Shown: one piece after another, positions 42,653-57,381 of the stretch
How the letters are laid out: each line of letters begins with the position of its first letter
How positions within the stretch are numbered: position 1 is the stretch's first letter
Source of the DNA: Cafeteria roenbergensis
Lineage: Eukaryota > Sar > Bigyra > Bicosoecida > Cafeteriaceae
DNA length: 64,000 nt
Assembly: GCA_008330645.1 (NCBI GenBank)
Contig: VLTN01000012.1
Coordinates: 186,001-250,000 of the forward strand
Direction of reading: 5' to 3'
The notes under the pieces: generated by a model
Told to the model about the DNA's origin: nothing
Database searches by the model: none
What the model saw: only the letters and a program-made list of their open reading frames with translations
Translations under genes and position numbers: made by a program

Positions 42653-45600
42653 TCAGGCGGGCAGGAGGGCGGCGGCGTCCGGGTTGCGCGCCCGGTAGGC
42701 CTTGAGCGCGTCGTCCAGCTCGCGGCGCATGGCGTCGGCCGCGGCCTGGGCTGCCTCCTTGTCAAGTTCCCCGCGCAGGGGCCGGCAGTTGGCGAGCAGG
42801 CGGACGCGCACGAGGGGCAGAAACAGCGACCCGCCCGGCTCCAATACGGGCATGGCAAGGTGCCGCGCGTCGTACTCGGCCGCGCGGGGGCCGAGAGCCG
42901 CCACCTCCGCGCTCGACCCGGCCTGGAAGCCCCCCAGGCGGCGGCACGCCTCCATCAGCACTGTGCCCGCCGTCGCGCACGAAGAGCCCTCCCTGGCAGA
43001 GCCGACGCAGGCGTCAGCCGCCGCGCAGGCCCGCTTGGCCCGGCTCAGGGCGGCCGCCTGCGCTAGCGCGCTGACTGGCCGGCGGCGCCCTGTGGCGTGG
43101 CCGCTGCCGTGCCCGTGGCCACCGCCGTCGTCCTCCTCGCCCTCGGCTTCGCCCTCGCCCTCGTCGTCGTCGTCGTCGCCGTCGCCGTCGGCGTGGCCAT
43201 TCGCGTCCTCCTCGTCCTCCTCGTCCTCGTCGATGAAGAGAGTGGAAGGATCGGCGGCCTGCGCCTCTGCCAGGTGGGAGGTGAGCGGCCCGCACGCCTC
43301 CATGCCATGCTGCCTGAGCGGAAGGACGACCGGCTGACCGTACGGCACCCGGCGTGACGCCGCCACGACCCACGGGGGCAGCGAGCCTCGCTTCGACGTC
43401 CACTGCCGGGGCAACCAGCCGCCTGCTGGGCGCCGAGTCAGGGCCGATGCGTGCCTTGGGCAGGCTCCCGCAGCGATGCGGAACGGGTCGGCCGCCGCCT
43501 CCGCCGCCGCCGCCGCCGCCGCGCCTGGCGCCGCTGCCATGCACATCCAACTGCAGGCGCCGCCGCTGCCGCTGCCACTGCCGCCGCCGCTGCCGCTGCC
43601 ACCGCCGCCACCGCTGCCGCCGCCGTTGGTCGCCGGGCCGGACACCGGTCGGCAGAGCAGGCCCGCCGCCCCCGACGCGGAGCCGTTCGACGCGCCCCGT
43701 GCAGAGCAGTGGCTCCCGCTGCGGCCGCGGTGGCTGCCGGTCGGCGCGGCTGCTGGGGCCGGGCTGGCGCTCCCGCGGCTGCTGGAGCGACGCGCGGAGC
43801 GAGAGCCCGAGCCGCCGCCCCGGGCACCGGCCGCCGCGCCGCCCCCGGCACTGCTGCCGTTGCCAGAGGTCGGGGTGGAGGCGGCGGTGGGGTCCATGGC
43901 TGCCGCGGCCGCTGTGGCTGCCGCCGCCGCCGCCGCCGCCGCCGCGGCAAGCATTGCGCCGGCCTCGGGGGGCGCCCACGCCAGCGCCGGCGCGGCCTGC
44001 TTGCACGAGCTCGCGGTCTTGGCAGGGTCGGGCGGCAGGACTCTGAGACCGTCCTCCCGCCAGCAGAGCTGCGACCAGTCCATGCCCCAGCCGATCGTCT
44101 CGACGTCCTCCCGCGGTAAAGGCAGGCCCCGCCAGCGCATGGCAGACACGCCGAGAGTGTCGGCGCATGGAACGCGGGCGAGACGGTACGTGTCGAAGCC
44201 GCTGGCGCCGACGCCGTCACGGCAGAGCTCGAAGCGCTGAGTCGCTGTTTCGAGGATGAGCGTGCTGGTCTTGAGACGGGTAGAGGTCCAGGTGGCCGGC
44301 GAGGCGCCACCGTCCGCAACAATCGACAGAGAGTACGCCAGCGTGGGCTCGTTGGACAGGTCAAACACGACGTCCACCCCGTCAAGCAGCGGTGCGGTGC
44401 GCCGGCCGGCCTTGCGCGCTGCAGCCCTGCTCGACGACGCGCCTGCGCGGCCCCGACCGGCGGAGCGTCCCCGCTTGGCGCGCCCTCGCACACTGCGGCA
44501 AACACCACAACACACCACACGCATCGCAACGGGGGAGCGAAATGGGGTCAGGGGCTGGCTGGGTCGCCTGCGGCACGGTGGCCGAAACAACTTGTGGCGG
44601 GCTCGCCGCCTTGGCGCTGGCGCAACCGCATGGCCGCTCGCGTGCAGGCGGCAGCTGCAAGGGGCATGGCGCTGCCCCGACGGGGCGGGACGGCTGGGCA
44701 GCGCGGGGAGGACGGGGCGGCGAAGGGGGGGAGGGGGGCGCTGGCGGCCGGGGAAGCGCGGCGCGGAGCCACAAAAACCAAAGGCGCAATCGACCTTGGT
44801 TGCGGTCGACGACGAGGACGGGAGTGGTGGCGGGTCGCTGACGGAGCCCCCGGCGGGGCGCAGAGAGCCTGCTGCCGCTCCCCGCTCCACGCGGAACCAC
44901 TGCAAGTCGTCGGTTCTGCTGCCCTGGGGGTGTCGCACGCGCGCAAGGCGCGGCCGCACGGCCGGGACGAGGCCTCGGAAGCAAGTGACGCGCGGCGGCA
45001 ACCCGCAACTTGACCGCGCCCCGCCTGGGCCACCCCGCCGCGCCTCCGCGCCGCACCGCCGCCCACCAGGCTCAAAGAGCGGACATCACCCGACTAGGGG
45101 CGGGGGGGGCTCGGAGGGAGGGGCTGTGGCGGCCGGGGCGGCAGTTCCGCCCAAAGGCAGAAAAGGCTCTGCAGTCCGCTCTCGTGGTCGCGGAGAGCCG
45201 AGGCGCGCTGGCTTCGCGGCCCGCGGGCCGCGCGCAGCGAGCGGGGCAGCCCCAGGGCAGGCGGCGCAGGCAAGGAGGGACCCCGAGGGCCGCTACGGCA
45301 GTGGGCGCAGGGCCGCCCACACGCCGGGCCGCGCGGGCGGAGCAGTCGGAGGCTGAAAGGCAACACGAGGATGCACGGCAACGACTGCGATGGCGGCGGC
45401 GCGCTGCGCTGCGCCCCGCTCGGGGGCGGCCCCGGGAACCGGCGCCGACTCACTTGGCAGCGTCCGCGCCTCTTGCGCCGCGGCGGCCGGCGGCTTCCCT
45501 GTACGTCCTGTTGCGTGTCTGGCGCCGGCTCATGTCGCCGGTTATGTCAGCGGGCTTAAACGCTTTCGCAGCGCGCGGCGCCCCCTCGTCGCCCTCGTCG

Positions 45601-45833
45601 CCGTCCGAGTCCGCACCGCCGCCAAAGTGGCGCGCAGACCGGCGCTGCCGGCGAGGGCGGCTCAGGTCTCCCGCGTCGTCCTTGTGAGCGCGGGACCCGG
45701 CGGTCGCCTGCGAACGAGAGTCGCTGGGCGTCGGAGAGCCGCCCCCGCCCTGGCTGTTGCTCACGCTCGCTGCATCCGCGGCATCGTCAGCCTTTTCGGT
45801 GCGGTGTCGGGACCGCCGCGAGCGGGTGGCCAT
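42653..45833 (-). CDS. Unrecognised protein with basic N-terminus and acidic/low-complexity body
   Basis: Proposed exons are 45833-45454 and 44492-42653; the donor is GTGAGT, the acceptor GCCGCAG, and the phase (2) matches, giving 739 residues. Exon 1 is Arg/Ser-rich with an acidic GADSDGDEGDEG stretch, suggesting a nuclear protein. Exon 2 starts basic, then has a folded-looking part (VDVVFDLSNEPTLAYSLSIV; FDTYRLARVPCADTLG; VETIGWGMDWSQLCW). Poly-Ala, Gly/Ser/Asn runs, a long Asp/Glu run (43110-43240) and a conserved-looking end (LFLPLVRVRLLANC) follow. No family is recognised. The intron would be 961 bases, much longer than the others here, and the exon 2 frame stays open into it, so an extra exon or an internal start at 44524 is possible. 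Confidence 0.55.
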
Positions 45834-46065
45834 CGCGCCGCTCCCGGGGAGTGCGTGCGGGCGCCGCCTGTGCGTCCGGCCGCCGGCCGGCGCAGCTCGC
45901 ACTCTGCCAACCATCACTCGATTTGCCGACGCGCGCTTGGCCGCCCGCCAGACACCCCTCGCGCTTTCCCCGGTCAGCCCCGCAGGGCCCGGGAAGGCTT
46001 GCGCGCAGGGCAGGCGGGATCCCCGCGCGCCCCATCCCTCCGCCGGGCGACTGCCGCGCGCGACC
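45834..46065. promoter_or_regulatory. Divergent promoter region (unknown gene / FkbM gene)
   Basis: 232 bases lie between opposed start codons, the tightest divergent pair in the window. Confidence 0.4.
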
Positions 46066-47704
46066 ATGGTCGGCAAGGCCAGCAGGCGTCAGGGCGGCTG
46101 CCTGCGCGTGTCCGCCGGCGACCACGACAGCGTGCTGTGCTGCGGCCAGCGCGTCAGCGCCGGGTGGCCGCGCTTCCTTGGAACGCTGGCCGCGCTGTGG
46201 GTCCTCTCCGTCCTTGTTGCGGGCGCCCTGCGCGACGACGGCCCGCCCTCGCGCGAGCAGCCGGGACCAGCGGCCCGCACCGCCGCCGAGCGAGCGCAGC
46301 CGCCGTCCCAGGTCGCAAGCTCCGGAGGGCCGCAGCAGCACGACCTTACGGCCAACCCGCGCATCTCCAGGCCGCGCGTGCAGGTGCCGCACAAGCCCAT
46401 CCCCCCGCTGTGCCACACGGGGCGCGCAAACAGCGGCACGCTGGAGGGCTCCCTCGCCCTCCTCGGCCACGCCGGCCGGCTGCGCTTCGTCGAGCCCGTG
46501 TCGGAGCAGGCGTGCCTCTGGCGGGACAAGACTGACGCCCAGGTTCCGTTTCGCATGTGCCTCATGCCCCTGGAGCGCGACGAGCACGTGAGCCGCTTCG
46601 CTCGGCGCCCTTGCGCGGCAGTGGAGTCGTGCTTGACTCGAGCGGCGTGAGTTTCGCTTTCCCCCCACTCGCCCCTCGCCACCGCCACCGCGAAGCGTCC
46701 AACCTGCGCTCGCCTGTCCGCAGATCAGCGCCAGCATCTTCAAGTCGGGCCAGTGGAACGCTGCCAAGAAGGAGACCCTGCAGGCGGTGCTTCCGAACGC
46801 CTTTCAAGCCGAGACCATTCGCCGCCCGGACTCCCCCGCAGGCCGCTCCCGCCGTGTTGTGATTGACATCGGCGCGTCGACCGGGTTCTTTTCCATCCTT
46901 GCCGCGGTTCGCGGCTACGACGTCATCGCCGTTGAGCCCGTCGTCGAGCAGGCTGCCCGGATCGCCGCGTCCGCCCGCGCAAACGGCTGCCCTGTGGCAA
47001 GCCCGCCCGCCAGCGGGCCCAAGGCAAGCGCAGCGGATGCGCGGGCCGCCTTGCTCCAGGCCGCAGCCGACTGGTCAGCCGCCCGCGCGGCAGCGGCCGC
47101 TGCCGAGGCTGCTGCCGTCTCCGCCCGGGCCCCCGCCCTCGCCCTGGGCACCGAGCCCGGGACCGCGCTCCCCGACCCTCCCGGCAGCGTCCTGGTCCTT
47201 GGCAACGCCGCGTCGGACGACGCCTCCCCGGTCACGATCGGGACGCATGCCGGCAACCCGGGAGCCTCCTTCGTGGACGCGGAGGCGCAGCAGGCGGCCG
47301 CCTCGCTGCGCGCCCGGACGCACGGCAGCGCGGCCCTGCCGCCCGGATCGACGGCCTGGGCGGTGCCCGTGGACGCCCTCGCTGGCGCGGGCCTCTTCCG
47401 GCCGGACGAGGTGGCCGCGATTAAGATATCCGCCGAGGCGTGGGACGCGAGGGCGCTCAACGGGCTGCGCACCATCATCGGCGAGGGCAGGCCGCCCCTC
47501 GTCCACGTCGTGTTCAACGCAGCGCACGTCGCCAGCCGCGGGTGCAACCCCGTGGAACTCCTGCTCACGTTCGTTCGCTGGGGCTACAGGGCGTACGACT
47601 CGGGCGCCTACCGCGCCACGGAGGACGAGATCCGCACCATGGTAAGGAATTTCGGGCAGCGGTCCGTCGAGCTGTCCCTGGTGGAGCAGTCGGTGCGGCT
47701 CTGA
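46066..47704 (+). CDS. Membrane-anchored FkbM-type methyltransferase
   Basis: Two exons, 46066-46587 and 46724-47704, joined in phase 0 across a 136-base GTGAGC...CCGCAG intron, give 500 residues. A single hydrophobic helix (about 36-54, FLGTLAALWVLSVLVAGAL) near the N-terminus makes this a type II membrane protein, its catalytic part probably in the Golgi/ER lumen. The SAM-binding motif is VVIDIGASTGFFSILA (219-234), followed by YDVIAVEP. The C-terminal part holds an acidic-strand IKISAEAWDARAL and a final helical section. An Ala/Gly-rich insert (about 260-365) splits the domain. FkbM enzymes O-methylate small molecules or glycans; a lumenal glycan is the likely substrate here by topology. 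Confidence 0.8.
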
Positions 47705-48215
47705 GCGGGAGGCGGCAGGCGCGGCTGGCGCGGAGGGCGTGGCCGACTGTGCGTGCTTGCGGTGGTGTTGCTGCGGCCGGCGCGGTGTCCAAGCGGTCAT
47801 CTGTGTCGCGCCGCTGACTGTGACATGCAGTGTGTGAGAGGCCTGGTTCGAGCAGCAGCAGCGCTGCGTTGCGCCGGCCGAGGTTTCCCCCCGCGCCCGC
47901 GCCCCACGCACGGATGCACAGCGACCCGTTCAAAGGCGGCGCTGCGGTGTGGACCGCTGCCAGCGGCTGCGTCCCGGGTGGGGGATGGCTGGCCGGCCGG
48001 CCATGACTGACCCGCCCCCGCCCCCCCTTTTACTTCCCCACTGACCGTGCCACTCAGTCCCTCCCGCGGCATCGATGGGGGGTGGCGTCAGCGCCAGAAC
48101 AGCGACCGCCGCAGCGCGCGCGACCCGTGCGCCGATAGAGCCCCCGGCAGCTGCCAAGCGAATCCAAGCAGTCCGCGCGGAAGACGTCGCGGCAGCGCGT
48201 GTGCCGACGCGCGCC
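47705..48215. other. Convergent 3' intergenic region
   Basis: No gene is seen between the FkbM and cyclin gene ends. Confidence 0.4.
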
Positions 48216-51975
<3,760 letters not shown>

Positions 51976-53039
51976 GGCGAGGCTTGTGGCGGCGGCAGCC
52001 CTCCGGGTCACAGTCGCGATTCCCCTTCGGCAGAGCCGGCAGCATCCGTCGTGGTTTGGCGTGCGCCGCCAAAAGCAGCGCCAGTCCGCACGAGGTCAAC
52101 GGCGCCGACAGGCAGTCCAGAGAGGCCCCGCGCCCCCGGGCTCGCCAGTGAGTGCAACGAGGAGCTTTCTGGCCCGCGTGCACCGCAGCCTCAGCGCGGC
52201 TGCGCGGCAAAAGCAAGGCTTTGAACGCTTGAAAGCCGGGATTGGTTCCGCTTTTGCCGGCGGGACGGCGGCCAGAGACAATTCCAAGCAGCGCCCGCGC
52301 CGTATGCGCGCCAGCCAACGGTCGATGTCGTGCCGGAGGAACGAGGCGTGGCGGCATCGAGAGGCCTCCAAGTTTCACGGCTGTGCGAGCGCGACAGAGC
52401 TTGCAACTGCCGGTTGCTCCGCCGCCCGCGCCGTATGCGCGCCAGCCAACGGTCGATGTCGTGCCGGAGGAACGAGGCGTGGCGGCATCGAGAGGCCTCC
52501 AAGTTTCACGGCTGTGCGAGCGCGACAGAGCTTGCAACTGCCGGTTGCTCCGCCGCCCGCGCAGCCGTTGAGCGCAGGAGCGCTCTCTGGCCTCAAGACG
52601 ACAAAGCGAACAGCTTTCCAGCGCAGCATCCGGCAGGCTCGCCGTCTCCGTGGAGGTGCTCCGGGTTCAATGCCAGGCGCCCCGCGCCCCAAGTGCAACT
52701 GCTGGTGATGTCTTTTGGCGGATCTGGTCCTTACTCACAACGCGCGCCAAGGGTCATGGGGGTGCTGCTGCGTGACAGCGTTTGGCAGAGCGGCACGTTC
52801 CCGATTTCCCGCCCAGCACCCCAGGCGCAGCAACCTGGGAAGGCTTGGCAGGGCAAACCTTGACGATTGTATCCGAGCGGTTCAACAAAAACCGGGGCGG
52901 TTGGCGAACTCCCACAGAGCTAGCGCATGGTGACGACCATCTCGTGGTGCGTGCAGCCGCTCCGCATCGCACCGGCGCACTTGAGGCACATCAGGTGCGC
53001 GCAGCCACGCGCACAAACTGCACCACATACGTTACCACG
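51976..53039. other. Region between cyclin gene and retroelement
   Basis: This holds the presumed cyclin promoter, a 131-base tandem duplication (separate entry), and a possible RING-finger fragment on the minus strand near 52920-53090. No complete gene is seen. Confidence 0.4.
52301..52562. repeat. 131-base direct tandem duplication
   Basis: Two adjacent copies, 52301-52431 and 52432-52562, look identical apart from their edges. Each begins CGTATGCGCGCCAGCC. The copies are not obviously coding. They sit about 480 bases upstream of the recognisable retroelement. Confidence 0.9.
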
Positions 53040-53090
53040 GCATCCACTATGGGAGCGTCCAGTTCCAGCAGTTTCATGAATTCGGTAACC
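52920..53090 (-). pseudogene. Possible RING-finger fragment
   Basis: On the minus strand, two adjacent frames read LELDAPIVDAVV and then CAHLMCLKCAGAMRSGC. These resemble the two halves of a C3HC4 RING domain (a CxxCLDAPxDAV start and a CGHxxCxxCA core), but they are out of frame with each other and stop soon after. It may be a decayed piece of a host gene. It could also be chance, since the match is short. Confidence 0.3.
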
Positions 53091-55400
53091 GACACAGTGG
53101 CCCAAGCGCTTTCGACAGCGGACACCAAGATCTTGGCCTTCTGCGACGACTTGCTCCTCGCCATCCGGTCGGACCCTGACAAGGCAGCGGGTGAAGTCGA
53201 CCGAGTCAGAGACGCGATGTCGCAACTGGGCATTCCGCCTCAGTCTGAAAAGACTGCGCTCCCTTCGAGCTCGATTGAATGGGTTGGGACACGGCTGTTC
53301 GCTGCCGGCCCGCACGGCCCGGCAAGGCTGGCCATGAAAGACGCTGCGGTGTCAGAAGCGGCGGCAGTGCTGACGGCTCTCACGCGTGACGCAGCGGATC
53401 GTGAGCTGCTAGCGAAGGTGGTGGGACGCTTGACGTGGTTTTCGGTCATCTGCAAGCCAATTCGCCCACTCCTCCGCGACATACGGCTGGCGTTGGCGGA
53501 TGCTCCGGACCGGACGGCGCCACTCGGCTCTCGCGCGACCACCGCGGCTCGCTACCTCCTACGCGTCGTTCCGGGGATATCGCGCCCAGTGCGCGCAGAA
53601 TACGCCATCCGCTTATCGCGCCCTCCGGACCAGTTCCCGTCGCTGGTGGTGGTCACGGACGCGTCGTCCACGGGTTTCGGGTTCGTCCTGTTCGACTTGC
53701 GCCGGACCGTCAACGCGAAAGTGAACGGTCTCACCCGCCGGTGTGTCGACGTCACGCTGTTCAAAGGCACCTGGAGGTCGGACATACCCCAGTCCGTCCG
53801 ATCCGAGTTCGCCTGCGCCGCCATCGCGGTGGTGGTGGCCTCGTCCGTAGCGCCCGGCGGCAACGCACGGCTACTGTCCGACTCCACGACGGTGGTGGGG
53901 GGATTCAATCGCATGTCGCCGTCGGCGCGATCCGCGCACTCTGACGACATCGCAGTCCCGCTTGCCCTCACTCTCCTCCGCTCCCGGCTTGTTGTGCATG
54001 CTGATCACATTCAGGGTTCTCTCAACACGGTGGCGGACTTTCTCAGTCGCGTATCGCCGAATGGCGGCGGTGCGCCATGGCCCGATGGGGCGTTGCCCCG
54101 ACTGTGGGCGCGGTTGTCGAGTTTCTCGAGGCTGCACCACGAATTGCCCGTGCCCTCCTCTCCGAGGTTGGTCGACTTGGGAGTGGTGGATCCTGTCGGC
54201 TGGCTGGAGGCCGGGTGTCTGCGGCCGGGTTCGTCGTCCCAGCCGCCGACGACGCGTGGGCCGTCTCTCCCCTATTGGCCTTATGGTCCGGAGACTCGAT
54301 CCAAGTCACCCCGGCCTTCCGCGTGTATGCTGACGCCGCGGAGCGGACAGGGCTCACTCTCCCCTTCGGGAAAACGGCAGCGGCCACAATCTCGACAGCA
54401 TTCCTGTACATCGGAGCGGCCCGGCCCCAGCGGTTCGCGACCGCCACCGTGGCTTCCTACTACCACAACGTCATCCGCCTGGCCCGCCTCATGTTGATGG
54501 AGCCAGACGCGGCGACCTCGCGCCTGGTGGGCTCCCTCGTAACTAAGCGCATCCAGAGGTGGGGACGCCCCACCATCGACAAAAGAAGCGTGTTCTCCCG
54601 GGGAGACGTTGTCCGCGCCATCAGCCTCACCACCGTGGACCCCGCGGTGGCCGCAGCCACAGCTGCGTGCTGGGACGCTGTGTCCCGGGCCGGGTCCCTG
54701 CTTACCCGCCAGTCCCCGGGCTCTCGCAGCGACCCGACGCCGCGAGCGCAGGCCAGAGTCCTCAAGCGCAGGCCCTTTCTCGTCGTGGAACTCCAAGTCT
54801 TCGAGAAGATGTCCAAGTCGTGGGAGTGCCTCCTCTTCGATACCGACCCCTCTTCCCCACAGTACAATCCCACAGCCGTGGGAGCCGCAGCCGCCATCGA
54901 GAGGCTCATAGCCGTGCGCCGGTCCCCCTCCGAGCCCCTCTGGCGAAAGCGAGACGGCACGCACGTCGTTCCTTCCGATCTGGTGGCCGCCCTCCAGGCG
55001 GCTAACCCTCACCTGCGCATGTGCCGCATTACCCCGCACAGCTTCCGAATCTCGGCTGCTAGCTGGCTTGTGAACCAAGCCCACGTCAGCCGGGAGCGCG
55101 TCGCGGCCCTTGGCCGCTGGCACGACCCGAAATCTCTTGACACCTACATCCGAGTGAACACCGTCGTCCCGGAGTTCACCCGACTGGATCGCTCTGCGAT
55201 GCCCTGATCTATGGAATGGGATGGCTCGGAGGGCGACCCTGGCGGTCCCCGCCGAGCCGAATCTTTAGCCACTAGGTCAGCATCGGCGATTCTCGCCTCC
55301 ACTCTGCCAACCAGAAATAAGACAGCATGGAAATGATCGAAATCTAGGGCTGCTGTACAACTTGGTTGGCATCGAAACGCTACCGCTAAACCTTGCGAGC
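53040..55400 (+). mobile_element. DIRS/Ngaro-type tyrosine-recombinase retroelement (broken)
   Basis: The element shows the back part of a DIRS-type reverse transcriptase (FCDDLLLAIRSD), a DIRS-type RNase H region (VVVTDASSTGFGFVLFDL to HADHIQGSLNTVADFLSRV), and, in an overlapping frame, a tyrosine recombinase. This RT-RNaseH-YR order with overlapping frames is typical of DIRS, PAT and Ngaro elements, which have no DDE integrase. It looks broken, with at least one large loss at the front. Sequence is less GC-rich than the host DNA around it. I could not define split direct repeats, so both ends are approximate. The clean protein-level reading suggests a fairly recent insertion. Confidence 0.85.
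54077..55207 (+). CDS. Tyrosine recombinase of the retroelement
   Basis: A frame of 376 residues overlaps the end of the RNase H frame. The C-terminal half has the box TPHSFRISAASWL (His-x2-Arg) and, about 45 residues later, LGRWHDPKSLDTYIRV with the presumed nucleophile Tyr. This is the catalytic layout of tyrosine recombinases, which insert DIRS-like elements as circular DNA. The frame itself looks whole, though the element as a unit is broken. Confidence 0.8.
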   Translation: MARWGVAPTVGAVVEFLEAAPRIARALLSEVGRLGSGGSCRLAGGRVSAAGFVVPAADDAWAVSPLLALWSGDSIQVTPAFRVYADAAERTGLTLPFGKTAAATISTAFLYIGAARPQRFATATVASYYHNVIRLARLMLMEPDAATSRLVGSLVTKRIQRWGRPTIDKRSVFSRGDVVRAISLTTVDPAVAAATAACWDAVSRAGSLLTRQSPGSRSDPTPRAQARVLKRRPFLVVELQVFEKMSKSWECLLFDTDPSSPQYNPTAVGAAAAIERLIAVRRSPSEPLWRKRDGTHVVPSDLVAALQAANPHLRMCRITPHSFRISAASWLVNQAHVSRERVAALGRWHDPKSLDTYIRVNTVVPEFTRLDRSAMP

Positions 55401-56661
55401 GCATGTGGCTCTGCTTTCTACGGCAGTGCTGCACCTCGCCGATCGTCAATCGTTTTGCGCCCTCCGAGAAGCGAGCGCACCCGGTGGTCTAGCCCACGTG
55501 GGCTTCCCGGGCGACCCCCCCGTACCGTCTCGCGCGCGCGCCCCGTGTGGTGTGTGCGTGAACTCGTTTGAGACTTGCCAGTCCCGCCGCGCAAGGCTGC
55601 CCAACTGGGCGTGAGGGGGAGCCGTTTCGCATTGACAGCACCGCTTGCAGCGAGTGGTGCTGGCACGCAGCGCCCCGGCACACGAGCCGAGACAGGCGCT
55701 GAAGGAAGCGGAGCGAGAGCGTCGTGCGCCATCAGTTGCTGCCTTTCCGTGCCTTCCGCAGCACATCCAAACTCGGGCGGCCCAAGCAGGGCGTTGAGGG
55801 CGCACCTACTCGCGTGCGGGGTGGCAAGCGCCTGTGACTGGCGCAGCAATGTTTCGCGACACCCCGTTGGCGATGCTCACGGGAGGCCCTGCAGCAGGGG
55901 GCACGGGAGGCACAGCTTCCGTCTGGGCCTTGAGCATGGACTGGGAGGGCGGATCGAGGACTCCAAGTTGGTGGCCCTGCGCGGTGAACCATCTCTGGGC
56001 CCCCGTGCGGATTTGGGCAGCTGGGCAACCCACTGCGACCCACTTACGTCATCCCCTCGCTGCTGCGGGGTGTGCGTACGAGCAGATCGCAGCCCAAAGC
56101 CCTGGTCCGAATGCCAGCTCGGCCGTCGAGCCGGTGCGGTGGCGCAGGGCTGGCCATGAGGGGCCCGACACGCCCAGGCACTGCAGCGCCCCCGCCCTGG
56201 GACTGGCTGCCGCGAGGAGCTCGGCCGAGCGTCCAGTGGGCCCATTGCAAGTGCTGCCACCTTCTTGCCGATGCTGCGAGAGTGGCGAGAGCGAGCCAGC
56301 CTGGGGCTGGCCGGTGGCACGCCTCGACGAGCACCTCTGCGCGCCTCAGGAGGCGTCGCCCTCCCTCTCCAGCGGCATCCCTGCCCACGTGTACCAGCTC
56401 CCTCCGCGGATACCTTGCGCAAGTGCGAGCTTGTGCACTCGCAGCAGCGGCCGGCTTCGGCGAGGCAGCCAGCGATTCGCGCTGAGGCCTGTGACAAGGC
56501 CAGGTTTGCCCCTTCGCGATCCAGAGCTACGCGCTGGCCATTCCACAGAGAGGCACACCCCTGACGCCATTGGGCAGCCTGCCGCCGTTCTTCCCGGCGT
56601 TGGGGTGGCCGGCGCCTCGCGGGGATGCGGCGCAACAGCGTATGTCGCCCACGCGAGGGCA
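55401..56661. other. Region between retroelement and zinc-finger cluster
   Basis: The plus-strand frame leading into the next gene is open back to an ATG at 55849, but the reading is rich in Trp, Cys and Arg and looks random. No other gene is seen. Confidence 0.35.
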
Positions 56662-57381
56662 ATGCCGCCTCGGCGAGACCAGCAGCCGCCCGCCGCGACA
56701 ACGGCGACAGCAGCAGTGCGTGGGAGAACGACACGTCACCACCTTTCTGACCTCGCTGCGGCTGGTGGCGAGCAGCCGGCGCGCGATCGCCCTCGCGCCA
56801 TTGCGCGGCGAACTGAGCGCGGAGCCGGTGCAGCGCGCCCGCCAGGGCGTCGGGCCCACACCATCAAGAGAGCAGTCGCGCTGCTCGGCTGCAAGCTGAG
56901 GTGGCCCGACGGAGCCTGCCCCGAGCCAACCCCAGACCCAGAGCTGGCTCTCGCGGACAGCGTCGAGCAGCTGCACCAGCTTTCGCTGAGCCGGTTCAGC
57001 ATCGACGATCCCGACCAGCTCAACGACATTGTTGTCAGCGGCGTGGGCTTCGTGGAGGTGTGGCCGGCGGCCCACACTGCCGTAAGACGTGCTGTTGGCA
57101 TTCTCCTGGCCGAGGCCCCTCGACTGCCGGGCGCTTCGCAGACTTGCCGCCTGCGGCAGTGCCTGGTGTGCGGCTCGTGGGTATCCAACATGGGTCCTCA
57201 CCTCCGGCGCCACATCGAGATCGGCTACTTGTGCGCCGAGCCAGGCTGCGGTCGCGTGTTCAACTGCTCAAGACCGGGGCTGCTTACCCACGCCAAAGCT
57301 CACGCGCTGGCGGCGGCCGAGCCCCATCCCTCCGTGCCGACTCCCGCGTCGCAACACATCGATCCACCCCAGTGTGCCTAG
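56662..57381 (+). CDS. Zinc-finger-pair protein, cluster member 1
   Basis: From ATG 56662 (MPPRRDQQPP) the frame gives 239 residues. After a short basic, Ala-rich start, a compact domain of about 100 residues (AVALLGCKLRWPDG... VVSGVGFVEVWPAAHTAVRRA) precedes two fingers at the C-terminus: CLVC...HLRRH, then CAEPGCGRVF...LLTHAKAH (Cys-x4-Cys, His-x3-His). The same plan recurs in the next two genes downstream. A nucleic-acid-binding role is likely. The start is uncertain, because the frame is open back to 55849. Confidence 0.6.
   Translation: MPPRRDQQPPAATTATAAVRGRTTRHHLSDLAAAGGEQPARDRPRAIARRTERGAGAARPPGRRAHTIKRAVALLGCKLRWPDGACPEPTPDPELALADSVEQLHQLSLSRFSIDDPDQLNDIVVSGVGFVEVWPAAHTAVRRAVGILLAEAPRLPGASQTCRLRQCLVCGSWVSNMGPHLRRHIEIGYLCAEPGCGRVFNCSRPGLLTHAKAHALAAAEPHPSVPTPASQHIDPPQCA

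Noticed and set aside
55849-56661. N-terminal extension of zinc-finger cluster member 1
   Set aside because: The frame is open, but Trp, Cys and Arg content looks like non-coding DNA; kept only as an alternative start.
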